A stretch of 64,000 bases of DNA from Eretmocerus hayati (GCA_029851415.1 CM056744.1:89143907-89207906), one strand, 5' to 3'; positions 13,001 to 28,000 are shown, counted from the first letter of the stretch. Numbers and translations: made by a program. Notes: generated by a model from the sequence alone, not told the origin.

Positions 13001-16000
13001 AGCGTACACCATGCTTTTGGGATACGAGATATTATTCTTGCCTCTCCTAGAAACCTTCCAGAAGTCTTTCAAAAATCTATCCAAAACAAGAACGCTGATA
13101 GATTGTTGCAGCAGTTGAATATCTCAGAAATAGTTCAAATTGATATTTCCTAATATTTGCACTAAAATCTTCAGAGGAGTTCTAAAAAACCTTCCAAAAA
13201 TCTTTCTTAAAACTTCCAGGAACCATCCAAATGTCTTTCGATCCAAGACTGTTACTGTTCTCCATCATTGTAAAAATATTTCAAAGACGTATTTTTGAGA
13301 TATTGCACCAAAACCTTTTAACGATATCCTGGAAACATTTCAGAAACGTTCCAGAGATCTGTCAAGAATGTATTTTTGAACCTTCCAAAACATAAAGTTG
13401 CTGGATAGTTGTATCTGCGAGATATTGGAGGAATAATTCAGAGGTTCCTCAGAGCTTTTTGAGGGTTCAGTAAACAGACCTTTGAAAGGTTCCTGAAACG
13501 TTTCTGAAATAACACATCAACATTTTGAAAGTACTACTTCGAAACATTCCTGCTATATTGCATCGAAATCTTTCAGAAACATTTTGGAAACGTTCCAAGA
13601 AACTTCAAAGAATCCATTTACAAGCCTCTTAAGAAACTTGGAGGAATATTTCTGAAATTTTCCAAGAACATAAGATCGCCGAAGAGCTTGTGAAATATTG
13701 CAGAAATATGTTAGTACATTTCGAAACAAGGGTGTAAAAACAGTTTTTATACTCAGGTAGCCGCTTATACTTTTTGATGATCTGTGGGTAACAGTCGGAA
13801 GACTGTGCGCTACACTCACTTCTACGCGCAGTGTCAGTGTATCACAATCCTTTTTCTTTTTTATGTGTGACACTGTAATCTTCCTGGGAATTGTGAAGAA
13901 CTATTCCAAATTTTTAAGCATGGGGCTGCTGAAAAATTTCGATGGAGTACTGATGAGATGTTTAATAGTCGTATTTTGGGGATTTTGCTCTGAAAGTTTC
14001 TTAGAACGTTTCCAAAATGTTTCTGAAAGATTTCGATGCAATATAGCAGGAATGTTTCGAAGTAGTACTTTCAAAATGTTGATGTGTTATTTCAGAAACG
14101 TTTCAGGAACCTTTCAAAGGTCTGTTTACTGAACCCTCAAAAAGCTCTGAGGAACCTCTGAATTATTCCTCCAATATCTCGCAGATACAACTATCCAGCA
14201 ACTTTATGTTTTGGAAGGTTCAAAAATACATTCTTGACAGATCTCTGGAACGTTTCTGAAATGTTTCCAGGATATCGTTAAAAGGTTTTGGTGCAATATC
14301 TCAAAAATACGTCTTTGAAATATTTTTACAATGATGGAGAACAGTAACAGTCTTGGATCGAAAGACATTTGGATGGTTCCTGGAAGTTTTAAGAAAGATT
14401 TTTGGAAGGTTTTTTAGAACTCCTCTGAAGATTTTAGTGCAAATATTAGGAAATATCAATTTGAACTATTTCTGAGATATTCAACTGCTGCAACAATCTA
14501 TCAGCGTTCTTGTTTTGGATAGATTTTTGAAAGACTTCTGGAAGGTTTCTAGGAGAGGCAAGAATAATATCTCGTATCCCAAAAGCATGGTGTACGCTGA
14601 TATTTGTTGAGCCATCTCGTGTCGAAAATTTGAAAGGCGTTCAAAAACTCTTAGGGAAATTCCAGTGAAATTTTCGAAAACTACCGTTTTGAAATATTCC
14701 TACATGCAGGAATATTTCATGCATGCTCCGTATTTTGCTCTTAAAAGAGGTTCAGATTGGAAGTTTTCGACTCTAAAAGACGTATTTTGAAAGGCTGCTG
14801 CACCAAGAAACGTTGGGATTTGTCATACAAACAATTTTTGGCACCGGTTTACTAAACGCGGTTTATCCGGCGATTTTTTTAGCTGTGTAAGAACAGAAAT
14901 TGAAAGACTCACTTCAAATTTTCTGGGACATACGGAAATCAGTCCCGATCGGTCCAAATCACTTATTTTTTCATATTCCAACATAGTAAACGGAAACAAA
15001 TTGCGGGAATATCAACGAGTGCCCATTTCTCAAGACCAAGACATTATGGGGGCATTTTGGGTACTGGGGGCAGATTGAGTACATTCATCTTATTACATGA
15101 AGTATTCCCGGAAGCTTTTTGGAAAATTGGCGTGGGATATTGCGATGAAATTACACAACGCTGTATCTATGTATACCTCCAAAAATAGCGTAAGAATAAC
15201 GTTTCAATACTCTATTTCCTAAAAAGACTCCAAGGTTTTTGCCGCAGCCATATAAGGTCTCTTTGTAAAAATATCAAAACATTCTTTATCTATCGACGTG
15301 CAAGATGCAAGAGACTGGAACCCCAAGCGTAACGATACCAAAAAATTACATTCATCGGTCCTCTCTAATGGATATGTGCGCATATAGATCATCTCTCCTC
15401 CCAAAGATCGAAGCAACGAAGTAAAAAGTTTTACCCACCCTTCATATCTTTGGAACTCATATAAACTTGAAAAAATAAATGAAAAATGATTAGATCAATA
15501 CATTTATGAGCAATTATAATTTCAGACGCGGATATAGTGGCCCTCTGAAAATACTTTCTCGTTAAAACAATTTTTCAAGCAATAATTATTTTCAAAGCGG
15601 ATTCAGTGACCCTCAGATGCCTCCGAATGTATTTATCAAGACTTTTAATACTGTCCACCGGTATCAGAAAAAAGTACTGAAAACTCGTCCAATTCAAAAA
15701 TTTCGCGGCGCACTCGCAAAGCCGAGATATGATCGGCATAACTTGTTCAAGTAGGCTCATTATGTCTCTCCTGTCAGTACGTCTCGCTGGCCACGGGAGT
15801 ACACTGTCCGACTCGTGACCAGAAGGTCCCGGGTTCGAGTCCCACGCACTCCAGAGTGGGACTTGGGGTGGAGATTTTTTTTGTTTTTTTATGATTATTC
15901 ATTAATTATTTATTCATTTTTTTTCATCCACTACCCCGTTTAGATGCTATGCGGGAAGTAATATAGGTGACCGAATCGATAGAGCTGAGTCGGTGATTTG

Positions 16001-19000
16001 AGACGGCTCCGCCGACTCGGTCGAGCTGACTCGGAAAAACCGAGTGAGATATTTTAGGCAGGGAACGTTCCGTGTTCAAGGAAGCGGTCAAAATCGATTT
16101 GACCGAGCGTCACGACTAATGGAACCGGGGTAGATTGAACTTGCAAAATTTATCCGGCCAGTGTCGCATTTAACAACCCGGTCACATAGCGATCGAACAA
16201 TTCAAGAATTTCACAACGATATACATATATTGATATATCTATAGGTATCTACATTGATTGAGACTTACATTGAAAGCTTTAACAAGGCCTGGATAAGCAC
16301 ATCCCTCGCTAAAGAGCTTGCAGCGTTGATTAGCTTCGTTTGACCATCCAATGATTTTGGGTACACTAAGGCCAAGAGCGTTGATACTGTCACTGAGATC
16401 ATCGTGTACTAACTCAAGAGAATTTAACTGTTGTCCAAGATGTGATGCCTCGTAGATTCCATACTTGGATACGTAATTCTGATACGGTAAATAAATGGCC
16501 CGGGCGAGCTTCAACATTTCATCATTGGTTGGACGATCCGTTGAGGGAATTGATGAGGAGGCTGAATCTACGGCGGAATTGAGGCTGGTGGCAAATTGAC
16601 GGCTTGACTGTTTGAGTTCCATCAACAGGGATAGCTTGACAGCATTTGATTGCTGTTTTAAGGCTGCTTCTATGCATTCTGGTACACCGGGTTCTAGGGT
16701 GGATAGAAGGTCTGCGAAGAGGTCGACCAGATTACGCGTGCAGGAGCTTGAAAAAACTTGACTGCACCATTTGACCTGCGAAAAAATTTGTCACGTTTGT
16801 TGAATTTTGGGGTAAATAAAGGGTTCAAGGGTATGAATTTTGATTATGGAACCATTGAAAAATTCTTTAGTGAAAATTTTGACTAGAAGTGAAGAGTATT
16901 CATCTATTTGCCGCTCTTAGAACTAATTCTGCTTCAACAGCTAATTGCTCAAAAACGATACATGATCGATGGTACTAATTTCGGACGAATTTGCGTCTCG
17001 GAAGTAGTTGATAAAAAATCTAGGAATTGGGTGTAGAGGAGAAGAGACTGATGCTTTCTCACGATTAAGAAAGAAAATCCTTAAGTGAGAATTTTGCGCG
17101 AAAGCGTTAAGCCTGCGGTTGAGGATATTGATGGATTCCATGAGGGGGTTGGAATCAATAATAGTCTGGCACAAGAGAACAAAAGATGATGGGGAGATGA
17201 GTGCGACATGGCTTTGATAATATAATTATCGATGCTGCAGGAATCTCGACAAAAACTATGAATTTTCAATTCCGCACTAATGTACTATTGAATAACCGAT
17301 CAACACTCATGAGATATCTCAGTGACACCGTCACTTTTGAAACGATTCTAGTTGGGATTTAAGCGGTTATGGGGAGAAATACTGGCGAAGATACCACTCA
17401 TTGCGTCTTAGATTAAAATTCAATCTATCGAAGGTATTTACTCGGTCTAAATACTTTCCATGTATTTTTCCAAAGTCAATGGAAATTCAGTAACCTGAGA
17501 TTCTTATGAGCTTTGAATTTCATACCTAATACAACTTTGATCATTTTTTTTTCTATGTGCGATAACACTGGCTTTTTATCTGACCAATCAAAATGACTCA
17601 CACGAAAGACCTAACTTTTCAAGCCAAGTCTACCAATTTCAAAATGTCCCTAACAATATTCATTATTCATCTATTTCACTCAATCCCAGTAGTGAAACTC
17701 AAATTACCATATCATACCTGACCCCGCGAACAGTCAATCCCAAATTTTATGTGAATTTCTAATCCAAGGATATGCGAGATACGATGATTACGAATCCCGC
17801 AAGCCAAGCAAGCATAAATTGGAATTAATGAAAATTCCAATGCATGAGTCGACTATATGATACTGAAATCCAGATCTTTTTATAAGAAGGCCGAATATCA
17901 AAGTGTCAGAGAAACGCTCGAGGATAAGAAATAAAAGCAAAAGGGATAATAACCTGTTCGTTCCACGAGGACAGCAACTTGTCGTAGTAAGCTCGAAGCC
18001 AGTAACTGACATTCTCATCTTGAGCAAATTCAATAATTTTTCTCCATTCAAGGGCCAAAGATGCCCTCTGACAGTTGTGATAGTATTTCAACAATTGTGG
18101 CAAGCGATCCATCTTCATGAATATGTCTACGTATAGTTTTGATTGCTCTGAAACAAAATTTGATTTTCTGTTAACGAAAGAAATTAGAAAAGAAAAAAAT
18201 ACAGGGTCTTGAAATGGTTATGTATATGTATGTATAAGTTTACACGCGATCACTGAATAGCGAGTAACTTGGCGGGTCGAAACCTTAAAAGTATTAACTC
18301 TCTACAGAGAAAAAAACTGAACGATCGAGGAAAGAAACAGTGTTCAATCGGATAGCCGCTTTTGTGCATCTACCAGTATTCCTATTCAATCCAAAGTTCG
18401 ATAAACATCGATTTACCGAAGACCCAAAGTCCGTATTGCATCGTCGGCAAAACTAACGTATGTGGAGAAAAAAAAATCGAATCAGTAGAAAGAAAAAGAA
18501 CGATCACGTTCGATTTTACGATGAAAGAATGACAACATAAGAAACGAAGGCTTTTATATACCTAGACTTGCAGTAGTAAAAGCTTGCACGAGTTTTGGAC
18601 TGGCTATGGCTTCTAGGCGATTTTTCAAGCCCTCTAATTGAAGCTTTTTATCCTCATAGTCTGGAGCGTTTGCAAGCATCGAAAGTGACTTTTGCATGCT
18701 AAAAAGCTTGTCGGCAATTTTTTCCACTTCACCAGATTCAAAAACGTCCTCAACGTCATTTGCAAGAGCGGTCCAGTTGTCTGCTTCCTTCAAGCTTTCC
18801 AATTCAGTCTTCATCTTGTCGAACTTTTCCAACACCTGTATAGATGAGCGAGTGTCCTTTTCCACCTGGTATAATACAAATGAAAATCGATTGTCACTAA
18901 CTCAACGCATTTTATACATATATCATAGTCGCTTTGGTAAAATTCAGAGGCAATTTGCTTTAGCTGTGACTAAAGTGCCTTCTATACCCGAACAAATTGA

Positions 19001-22000
19001 ATTATCTCGCCTCCAGAAATTTCATTATGCAACGAGCTTGAAATTTTGTCAGACGTTATAGCTGATATTACTTGACTAGGAAGCAAAATGGATGGAAAAC
19101 TGCTTGTGATGGAAGACGGTAAAAAAAAAAAAAAATTATTCAAAAGCAACGCGTTGCTTATGGCTCTTCACCAGCGTGATCATGAATATTTTAAACGATC
19201 ACCACGCGCTACTGATGTACATAAATATATCTATATAGAAGAGTGCGATATGAATATAGCGGAAGCATTTTCAATGTATAATTGATAAAAATGGATCGAT
19301 AGTGGAAAAGATTAGATGGAATTACTGTACATTCTCGAGTTCCACTTTGACTGTTTTCATCTTCTCTTTCAGGGCAAGAGCCTCTTGCTGCAGCAATTGG
19401 GTATCCCTTAGAACTTTTGGCATGTTTGCAACGACATTTTGACTGGTTTCTTCGAGTGATGCATTCACTTGCTGAATGTAGAGCTGCAGTTTTGTGAGGG
19501 TTGATGAAAGATACTCCTAAACATGGAGAAAAAAAAGAGTGATGATGAAACGGCTGACAGAAGCATTAGCTTATTTGACGAGCTTCAGACTGTGGACAAA
19601 AAATGTCGATTTTACTTTATATCATAAGCTTATAACTTGAGAATTATAACTTGACACTCAAATATGAGTAATACCACGCGAAACAGACCTACGAAAAAGG
19701 GTCATGTCTCAGATTGGTTTCTTGGCTTTTCCATCCGATCCCATGGTACAAAACATCAACTTTTCACAACCCATGGGACCCCATAAAAATTTTCCAGGTA
19801 TATAGGGCACATAATAATTTATACGTCCATGAGCAGAAACAGCGTTGTGAGTGACTGCATATGATGAATGACAGGAGCAGTGTAGTCGACACTTCAAGCG
19901 GAGGGAACGCGATAGTGCACCCCTCTACAACCTTAAAGCATAAAGCGTACCATGAAGTCGCCGTACGATGCCGTTGACTTGGGTGGTCCAGTCTAGTTTG
20001 GAGGAGATGTGTACTCCAAGACTTTTGATAAACTCGGGGTAGGGAATTTCCGATGCTGGCACAATTATTTTGGGGACATTCGCAGTTTGGACTTATCTGA
20101 GATTTGGTTCGCTGCCCAGGATCATTACGGTCGTCTTCTTGGAGTTCAATTTCAGCCCATTGTCAGTCGCCCAACGGACAACCGCACTGACATCCCGATT
20201 GAGAAGTGCAATACAATCAGTTAAATCGGGAGGGAAACAGTGGCGGTAAATCTGAGTGTCATCAGCGTATATTATCCTCTGTACATCAGGACTCAAGTTA
20301 TCAGGTAGGTCGTTGATGTGAATAAAAAATAACAGAGGACCAAGGCAGCTTCTTTGCGGAACACCAGATGATAGAGCTGTTCAATCAGAGTGCTGACCAT
20401 TCTGAGACCGCACAGCTTGAGTCCTACCGCAAAGATAGCTTGCAAACCATCTTATCACTCTGTCGTTGCAACCAATTTTCCTTAGCTTGATCAGAAGTTT
20501 AGTATGAGGTACAGTGTCGAAAGCTTTAGAAAAATCAAATGATATCAGCACAGTTAACATTCGCTTATCAACAGCTTGACATGTGCCTTTAAGGAGTTCC
20601 AAAAGTGCGGTTCGAGTTGAATCTGAAGGACGAAAGCCCGATTGAGAGGGACTAAGCAGTTTATTGCATGACAAATGAGCCATGAGTTGCTCATGAACCA
20701 GTCGCTCGAGAATTTTAGAGGCCTCCGGGAACTGGGCAATGGGACGGGTATCGGACATCGAAGCTAATGTTGATGACTTTGCTAGCGGGGTGACAGATGC
20801 ACGATTCCAGTTAGAAGGAAATTGTTCGGTTGAAAGCGTCTTGTTGAAGAGTTTAGTGTCATAAGGTATAAGCGATGGCAGGGCGGATTTCATCATACCG
20901 GAAAAGCTTGAGTCCTCACCAATACCGTGTAAAGTACTTGATGCGTGGGCTCAAAGTACGTTACCTTCGGAGACGGGCATGAAATCAAACGTGGTAATAT
21001 ATGTATCTGTCTTGAGGATCATTTACTACCGTCAAATTGGGTAACTTTGGTACAGTGGGTACAACTTTGGTACAACCCCGAAAAATGACTTTCAGAGCTG
21101 CATTCGGCAAGATGAATGATTCTATCGCTCTGAAACTTATCCTCCCCTCTTGGCACACGCATAAACAATGTGTTGAGCCACCGTAGACCCCGCGGGAACG
21201 ATTGTACTCGTTTATTGAAGCTTTTTCCAAAAAAGCTGATTTAGCAGCGATACGAGAGTGGTCCAGTTAGTGTACACTGACAAGAAGTGTTCCGGAACGA
21301 ACTACGGGTGGATAATGCTACATTTCGACCACATATATCACCATATTCAAGAAACCAACGTTACATTGGAGTATTTGAAGCATTTGGAATTTCAATGAAT
21401 GAAAAACAAGGGAAAAAACCATGAAAAAACGTACCAAAGTTAACCCACTCTAGGTAAGGAGCATGAGGATAGGGTAACTTCAGAACATCTTCCTATGACA
21501 GCTTCTTTTCGAGTCGAGTGATGGTCTATGAGGTTTTAAAATGTTTCAAACAGCTTAAAATAAGACTTCTGAACGATTAAAATTAGTTCACTCGCATGGT
21601 GGTGTGTAAAATTGAGATATTCTGTAAGTTGTTGTTTTGTTTACTTCAAAGTTGCCCCATCGGGGTCTGAATTTGGTACACTACTTCAACTGCTAATAGC
21701 TCCAGTTCAGACGCATCAAATTGGACTTTGCAACCCATCAATCGAAAGCTAAGACTGTAAGCTTTAGATTGACTACTAATAAAAGTGGGCTTTGTCAATG
21801 TATGTTGGAGTGCCGAGGCCAACAAAATAAAAAGCACCAAAAACGTACCAAAATTACCCAATTTGACGGTTTTTGGAGTTTGTCTATTCTTCAAGATTCT
21901 GTAGCTCGCCCCGAAATTCATTCCAAGGCTTTCAAATTGAGCTATCAGCAATTCTGATACACTGCTACGTGATGAATCTCCGAATGCAAAAAAGAACACG

Positions 22001-25000
22001 CCTCTGTAAAAAAGATAATCTCAGCAAACACCTTTTGTGCAATTTTCCAATGTTTGAGTGCCCACAGAATCGCATAAAATGGTTCTCGCACCTTGCTCAC
22101 GAGGTTCTCCGCTTCCGAGTGATTATTATGACCCTTGCCTCGTAACGGCTCGGCCCGAAAACCAATCATTCTGATAAGGCAAGCTAACAAAATTATAAAC
22201 TCACGAGGAACATCCAGAAGTTGTGGAACACGGATTCGGATGAAACTCTGGGGATCAAGCTAGGGATAGTCTCCTCTTACCGCCAAAAGATGAAACCCAG
22301 AGCCGTACTTGCAAATGCCCAACCGATTTCGACGGTTTTCGGGGTGCAACTCATAACATTAGCATTACGATATCTACAAATATCTTTTCTGAACACGGGC
22401 CCATGGGCACTGCTAATGTCATAGGCTATAGCTTGAAAGCGGTTTAGTTGGGCCTTCGCAATTGCGGCCCTGGGTTTCACTTGTTTGTGGTGAAAGGAGA
22501 CTGTCCCCAGGGTTCCAGCCAAATCCGTGACCACAACACCTGCGTGCTCCTTATGTCAGTGCGAAATATGCTATTTTGTGATAGGGCATCCTATGAGGAA
22601 GAGTCGCCAATTTATAAGTAATTTTGTAGATTTTTCGTCCTTGACGTTTAATATATCAGTTGATTATTTGGTCTCATCGATCTTGAAGGACGGTGGGGAA
22701 CTAAATAAATTCCCAACATTTCATGGAAGAAATTTTATTGCTACGTTTCATCCACGGGGTTTCGTGGACCTCATCAGGCTTCAGGTTTGTTATTCTTTAG
22801 ATCGTCATGATATTTTTGAACGATCTTGTAATAGAGCACAGACATAACGTCTGGCTCTTGTCGATACAGATAAATAGAATGACATTTTGGGAATTTATTT
22901 AGTTCCCCACCGTCCTTCAAGATCGATGAGACCAAATAATCAACTTATATAGTCGCCAATTTACTTTTCGATACACTGTGCGTAAAAGTGCACTTTGCGC
23001 ACAGTTTTTCGACTTTTACTCACAGTTTATCGAAAAGTATAGTTAGATACACGGCCGTAAAACCTATTACTCGCATCCTTGTGATGATTCCGACCCTCGC
23101 CTGCGGCTCGGGCCGGAAACCCATCACTCGGACGCGAATAAAACGTTTTACGCCCTTTTATCGAAATGTACTATTAATGATTTGAAAATCAATGTCATAA
23201 TGAGAGATTGACAGGATGAATGAGGTACGTAGATAGTTCACCTGGCAAATTTGATGTTCAGAGTTTCTGTATTAGACCGGGTATGACTGCAGTATGACCT
23301 CAAAAATTTATCTAAACCGACCATATACATAGGTGGTCATGAACAGAATAAGGGATTCTTAAGACACGAGATTAAAGCAACAATCACTTATGAGTAATGC
23401 GAACAAAAATTCGTGAAATCGCTAGAAACCAACCACCGAGTCAGTGGCTTTTTTTTAATACTAATGCGTAGGCATTCGCAAACCCATTCAGTTGTTGTTC
23501 ATTTGGGTGTTTTGCTTATTTCTAAGCAGTTATCTATCTCGTACAAATTGTTCAAGAATGATGACTACTCTAAAGGACTTATTAGGATCAAGATTTGTAT
23601 AAACAATACACGGTGAGCTTGAACCAAGTTTTAATCCGACTGAAAGAAACTCCCGAAATTCCAACGGGATCATGAAGTGTGGGTCAAAACAAGTTACCAA
23701 AAGAATGTTCAGCGTAAGCTGTTGGGCGAATTTCGGATCAGACGACTTTCAAGTTTCTAAGATCGAAAAATGTGGTATACGGACTCATAATCATCACGCA
23801 ACTCATCACACGATCTCATAATGCACAATTACTCACAAATCACTCTCGTTCCGTCAATTCTCCCACGAAAACATACAGAACAAACACATGGTAAAGTTTT
23901 GAGATGCCCAGAAAGGAAGTGTTTAGATATAAATCGTCATGGAAGGGATGTTTTGAGAGTCAGTGAGATATACGCGGAGGATCATCAATTCATTCACTTT
24001 TTGATCTTCTCTCACGTGTGATAACTCAAAACTAATGGGTCTTCCACAAATCATACTCACGAGCAAACATACGGAACGTAGTGATTCATGTGATCCGCGC
24101 TTAGTACTTTGATTACTGGTGCCAATCGTCATATATGGACTCCGTACTAATAACTTTGACTCTTCATTTACAATCTTATGATAAAGTTGTAGTAAGCTGA
24201 AGACCTCAAACTGAAATAGTTCAAACTGCGGAGTCATCTAATTCGAAAAATCACGAAACTTTACGTGTGACATGGCTCATCTCCTTAAGTGTTAAGGTTG
24301 GCGTTTGAATACAGTTTAGGATAAAGACATATTCTTGCGGAATGAACCTATAACTCGAGACTACAACCTACTCTGAGCCCATACGTGTGCTGCCAACAGG
24401 CGTGAGAATATTCCCTGATGATGATCTGCGATCACTTTTTAGAAGAAAAAATCGACGATATTCCTCATCTCACGACTGCGCTGTCTGGCCAATCATATTT
24501 CTGCAAGTAGCATCTGATTCTTTATCAAAAAACAAAGAAATCTGAATGAGCCAGGTCTATGTACATTGAACTGTCCTTGATCGGAGGACGACGTACGCTT
24601 TCAGAAACAAACGTGATCGCTTCACGATATCAAGTTTTTTTTCACATGAACGAGACGGGTCACATGAATCCGGTTTAGCTTGTGATCTCTGAGTTCTATC
24701 GTACATGATACCGTATGAGTGGTTGTGTGAGCCAATATCTCATTGTTGACTTTAATGATTCATCTGTTTTGAAGAATTTCTTAGATATTCTTGCGATTTA
24801 CACCGTATAATCTATAAGTACCGCTTCCGGGTAGCTAAACATTCACATCGGTGTTTTCTATATGTTTTTGTGGGAGGATTATGTGGAACAACGGTATTCT
24901 GAAAGTTATTGAACATTATCAGATTATGTGATGAGTTGCGTGATGATTATGAGCTCGTACACCACATTTTTCGACCTTAGAGACTTGAAAGTCGTCTGAT

Positions 25001-28000
25001 TCGAAATTCGCCCAACGGCTTACGGTGAAAATTTTTTTGGTAACTTGTTTTGACTCACACTCAATGATCCCGTTGGAATTTCGGGAGTTTCTTTCAGTCG
25101 TATTAAAACTTGGTTCAAGCTCACCGTGAATACTTATGAAACCGAGTATGAAACTTATGTAAAGATATAGCTAAGTGGACAGAATTTTTTCAACTATTGA
25201 AAACTGAATCACAGTTTTCTTCTCGTTTGTTTATGAATATTTTTCCCTTCATTGAATGACTATATCGACGCCTCTTACGAAGATAAACACATCCGCTAAC
25301 GCCCACGAAGAAAAACACGGTGGCCGAAGATTAGCATTTGCTTTGTTACGGACACGAAGATTAACACTTACTGTTTACGCCACGAAGAACAACACTTACG
25401 CCTCAGCGCCACGAAGATCATCTCTTACTGCTTAAGACCACGAAGAGTAACACTTACTCCTCAAACTGCACGAAGATTAACACATTCGCGCATTTTTTTT
25501 CTTGACGGGACGAAGACTATAAGTATTCCGTCTTAAGGCCACGAAAAGTAACACATTTTCCTTTACGCCACGAAGACTAACACATTCGTAGACTCCATTC
25601 TTGAAGGGACGGAGATTATAAGTACTTCGTCTTAAGCCCACGAAAAGTAACATATTCTTCTTAGCGGAACGAAGGCTAACACAATCACTTACCGTTCATC
25701 GTCACGTCAAAGAGAATGTGTTGTTTTTCATTCCATCGAGAAGAATGTGTTAGTCTTCGTGGCGTAGAGAAAAATGTGTTACTTTTCGTGGACTTAAGAC
25801 GAAATACTTATTGTCCCTCTATGAAAGAAGTCTACCGATGCGTTAATTTTTGTGCCACTGATGAGAATGTGTTTTTTTTTCGTGGCCCTAAGACGAAATA
25901 CTTGGTCTCCGTCCCTTTGGACGAGGACGTGTGCAAGTGTGTTATAGTCTTCATACCGTTCAAGAGTGAGTGCTAGTTTCATGGGCCGTTGAGCAGTAAG
26001 TGTTAGTCTTCGTGGCCCTAAGGAGTAAGTGTTAGTCTTCGTGCCCCTAAGGAGTAAGTGTTAGTCTTCGTGGACTTAACGAGAATGCGTTAATCTTCGT
26101 GTCCCTAAGGAGTAAGTGTTAGTTTTCGTGGACCTAAGAAGAATCCGTTAATATTCGTGTTCACAACGAATAAACGTTAATCTTCGTCAGTCACAAAAAA
26201 ATAGGTGTTTATCTTCGTAAGAGGCGTCGATATGACTTGCCGTCCTTATAACGTTGATATTGCTCGGAAATATTTACTTATTGCAAAAATAACGTCAAAG
26301 TGAGCGGCTGCAAGGAGATGGTCACCTTATATGTGTTTTTCAGAAGACAAAGACAATTGGAATGAAGTCCATCACTCTATTTAATAAGAATGATAAATTG
26401 ACTGAATTATAATACGTAAACGGGGTGACTGTAACACATGGAGGCTATAAGGTAACAGTATAAGGTAAGAACTGCGTGATATAGTATCATATGTATAATA
26501 AAGATGGTTCATTCACTTATTGAAAGTTGACCTGAGGGCTTTTCATAGAATAACTAGAGCACTGAAATATTAACCCGGTCGCTCACCCTTAATTGAAGGA
26601 GAGATTCATGAACACAGTTAATTCTAGTTCCCATACTCTGACACTTGAGGCATAACGATTGTAGTTTAGATATCTGGTTGAGTGTTTCTGGAAAAATAAT
26701 ACTTAATTAAAAGAAACATAAGTGAAGAATCTCAATATTGAAACTGCGACTTCCCACCACATTTTTCTCGCTAGCTACAAGAAGCCGGACACATTTCAAA
26801 CGCTGTCTCTTTTCCTGAAAGCTGGTCCGGACTGCTTACTACTCTATAGATGGCCCCGCGGTAACCCGCATAGCTTACTTTAAACAATTTCTAATTTTTC
26901 AAATAATTGCGAACATGTTTCAGATCAAATCATTGAGTTAGCACGCTTCACGATACATTTCCAATCATTTTCCGTTATAATGGACAAAACTATTCTTATC
27001 GATTTCCAAAAACCATTTAGTATTATTTTCAGACTCGTCAGAAAAATATGGAAACATCTCAGAAGTCCCTATTAATACAAGGGATGAATTGAACCAGAGG
27101 CTGAGGCCAAATACCTGATTGCAAGCAAGGAAAAAAATAGAAAACCAAAAAATTTTGAAAATCCTCATGTCACCTTTTTTTTGTCCTTTTTTCACCAGTA
27201 AATATATTCGGAATGTCAGGAATACGTTTCTCGATGTCCCAAGCTCGCGGTGATAGATGAGTCAAATCGGCACTTTGAACTCAGAAGGCGTGCGTACTTC
27301 CCGATTCCTGATGTTTTATGTACGAGAAGGCAGGTTTTACAAGTGGTAAGCAACTGTCAATTGCTATTAAAGTGTCAGACCTCAATAGATTTACTTGAGT
27401 TACTAGATGAAGTTTTTCATCTCTCTTGTAGCTCTTCGTCAGAATCTATCATTGAGCGATTTCTAATTTTATACCTACTTCATTGGAAAGCTCGTAGATT
27501 TTGAAAACTATTCAATCTTCCATAATGATCTATAATTATTTGAAGTTAGAATTGAAGACACTCCTATTCAGTCAACAGATGACTTCAAGAAAAATGAAAC
27601 GTAGCCAGTTCTCTCTCATTAATAGTTCGAGGTGGTTACTTATTTCGGACGAATTAAGCTGGAAAGTGAGAAGTTCCACGAAAAAACGATCGAACAAAGA
27701 AAGATTGGTTTAACATTTCTTTTTGAGTAAATTTTGTCGATTCTATAGGTCGAAATATGAACATCTGCCACCATAAACAAATTGACAAAAATTCTTCGGA
27801 CCCTGGTGCACCGATCAAAATGAATTTTGGATTTTTTCTGGCAAAATTTTCGTAACATTTTTCAGCAAAATTATCATAGCTTAGAAACAACGTTGGATCT
27901 AGGGCCGTATTCTAAATTTTGCGGTAAATTTTGCCGGAAAATTTTACCGCAAAATTTAGAATACGGGCCCTGGGGCGCTGTTTGATGCATGTGAAAGGTG

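Larger units (their letters stand above)
11536..16063. mobile_element. Giant fold-back element: two 2070-bp near-identical inverted arms
   Basis: Left arm 11536-13605 is the reverse complement of right arm 13994-16063, with a 388-bp unrelated spacer. Paired coordinates add up to 27599 at every point checked (11536/16063, 11839/15760, 12183/15416, 13531/14068, 13605/13994), so no indel has accumulated. I saw only four mismatches in the parts compared base by base. The outermost bases are CCCTGCC...GGCAGGG. Each arm has an outer part with a tRNA-like cassette and small ORFs identical between arms. The inner kilobase (about 12.9-13.6 kb) is degenerate repetition of words like TTTCNGAAACNTTCC. 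The element lies inside the COG7 intron between exons 6 and 7 and no transposase is visible. Its flanks are ...GCAA and AACG...; no long target duplication was found. An assembly-induced false inversion is the main alternative. Confidence 0.9.

Noticed and set aside
11839..15760. Small ORFs occurring identically in both fold-back arms (61 and 65 residues) as a duplicated gene pair
   Set aside because: Identity follows from the arms being near-identical at every base; no motif, and too short to be judged as genes.
19709..19897. Continuation of the LINE protein past the RT region
   Set aside because: No similarity to the expected C-terminal region; the LINE reading frame ends at about 19925.
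20985..22190. Frames within the 21.0-21.9 kb MITE and its flank as coding exons
   Set aside because: They read through inverted-repeat ends on both strands and have no recognisable domain.
25262..26233. Regularly spaced repeats reminiscent of a CRISPR array
   Set aside because: Units are variable, change direction at the middle, lack unique spacers and cas genes, and lie in a eukaryotic intron.
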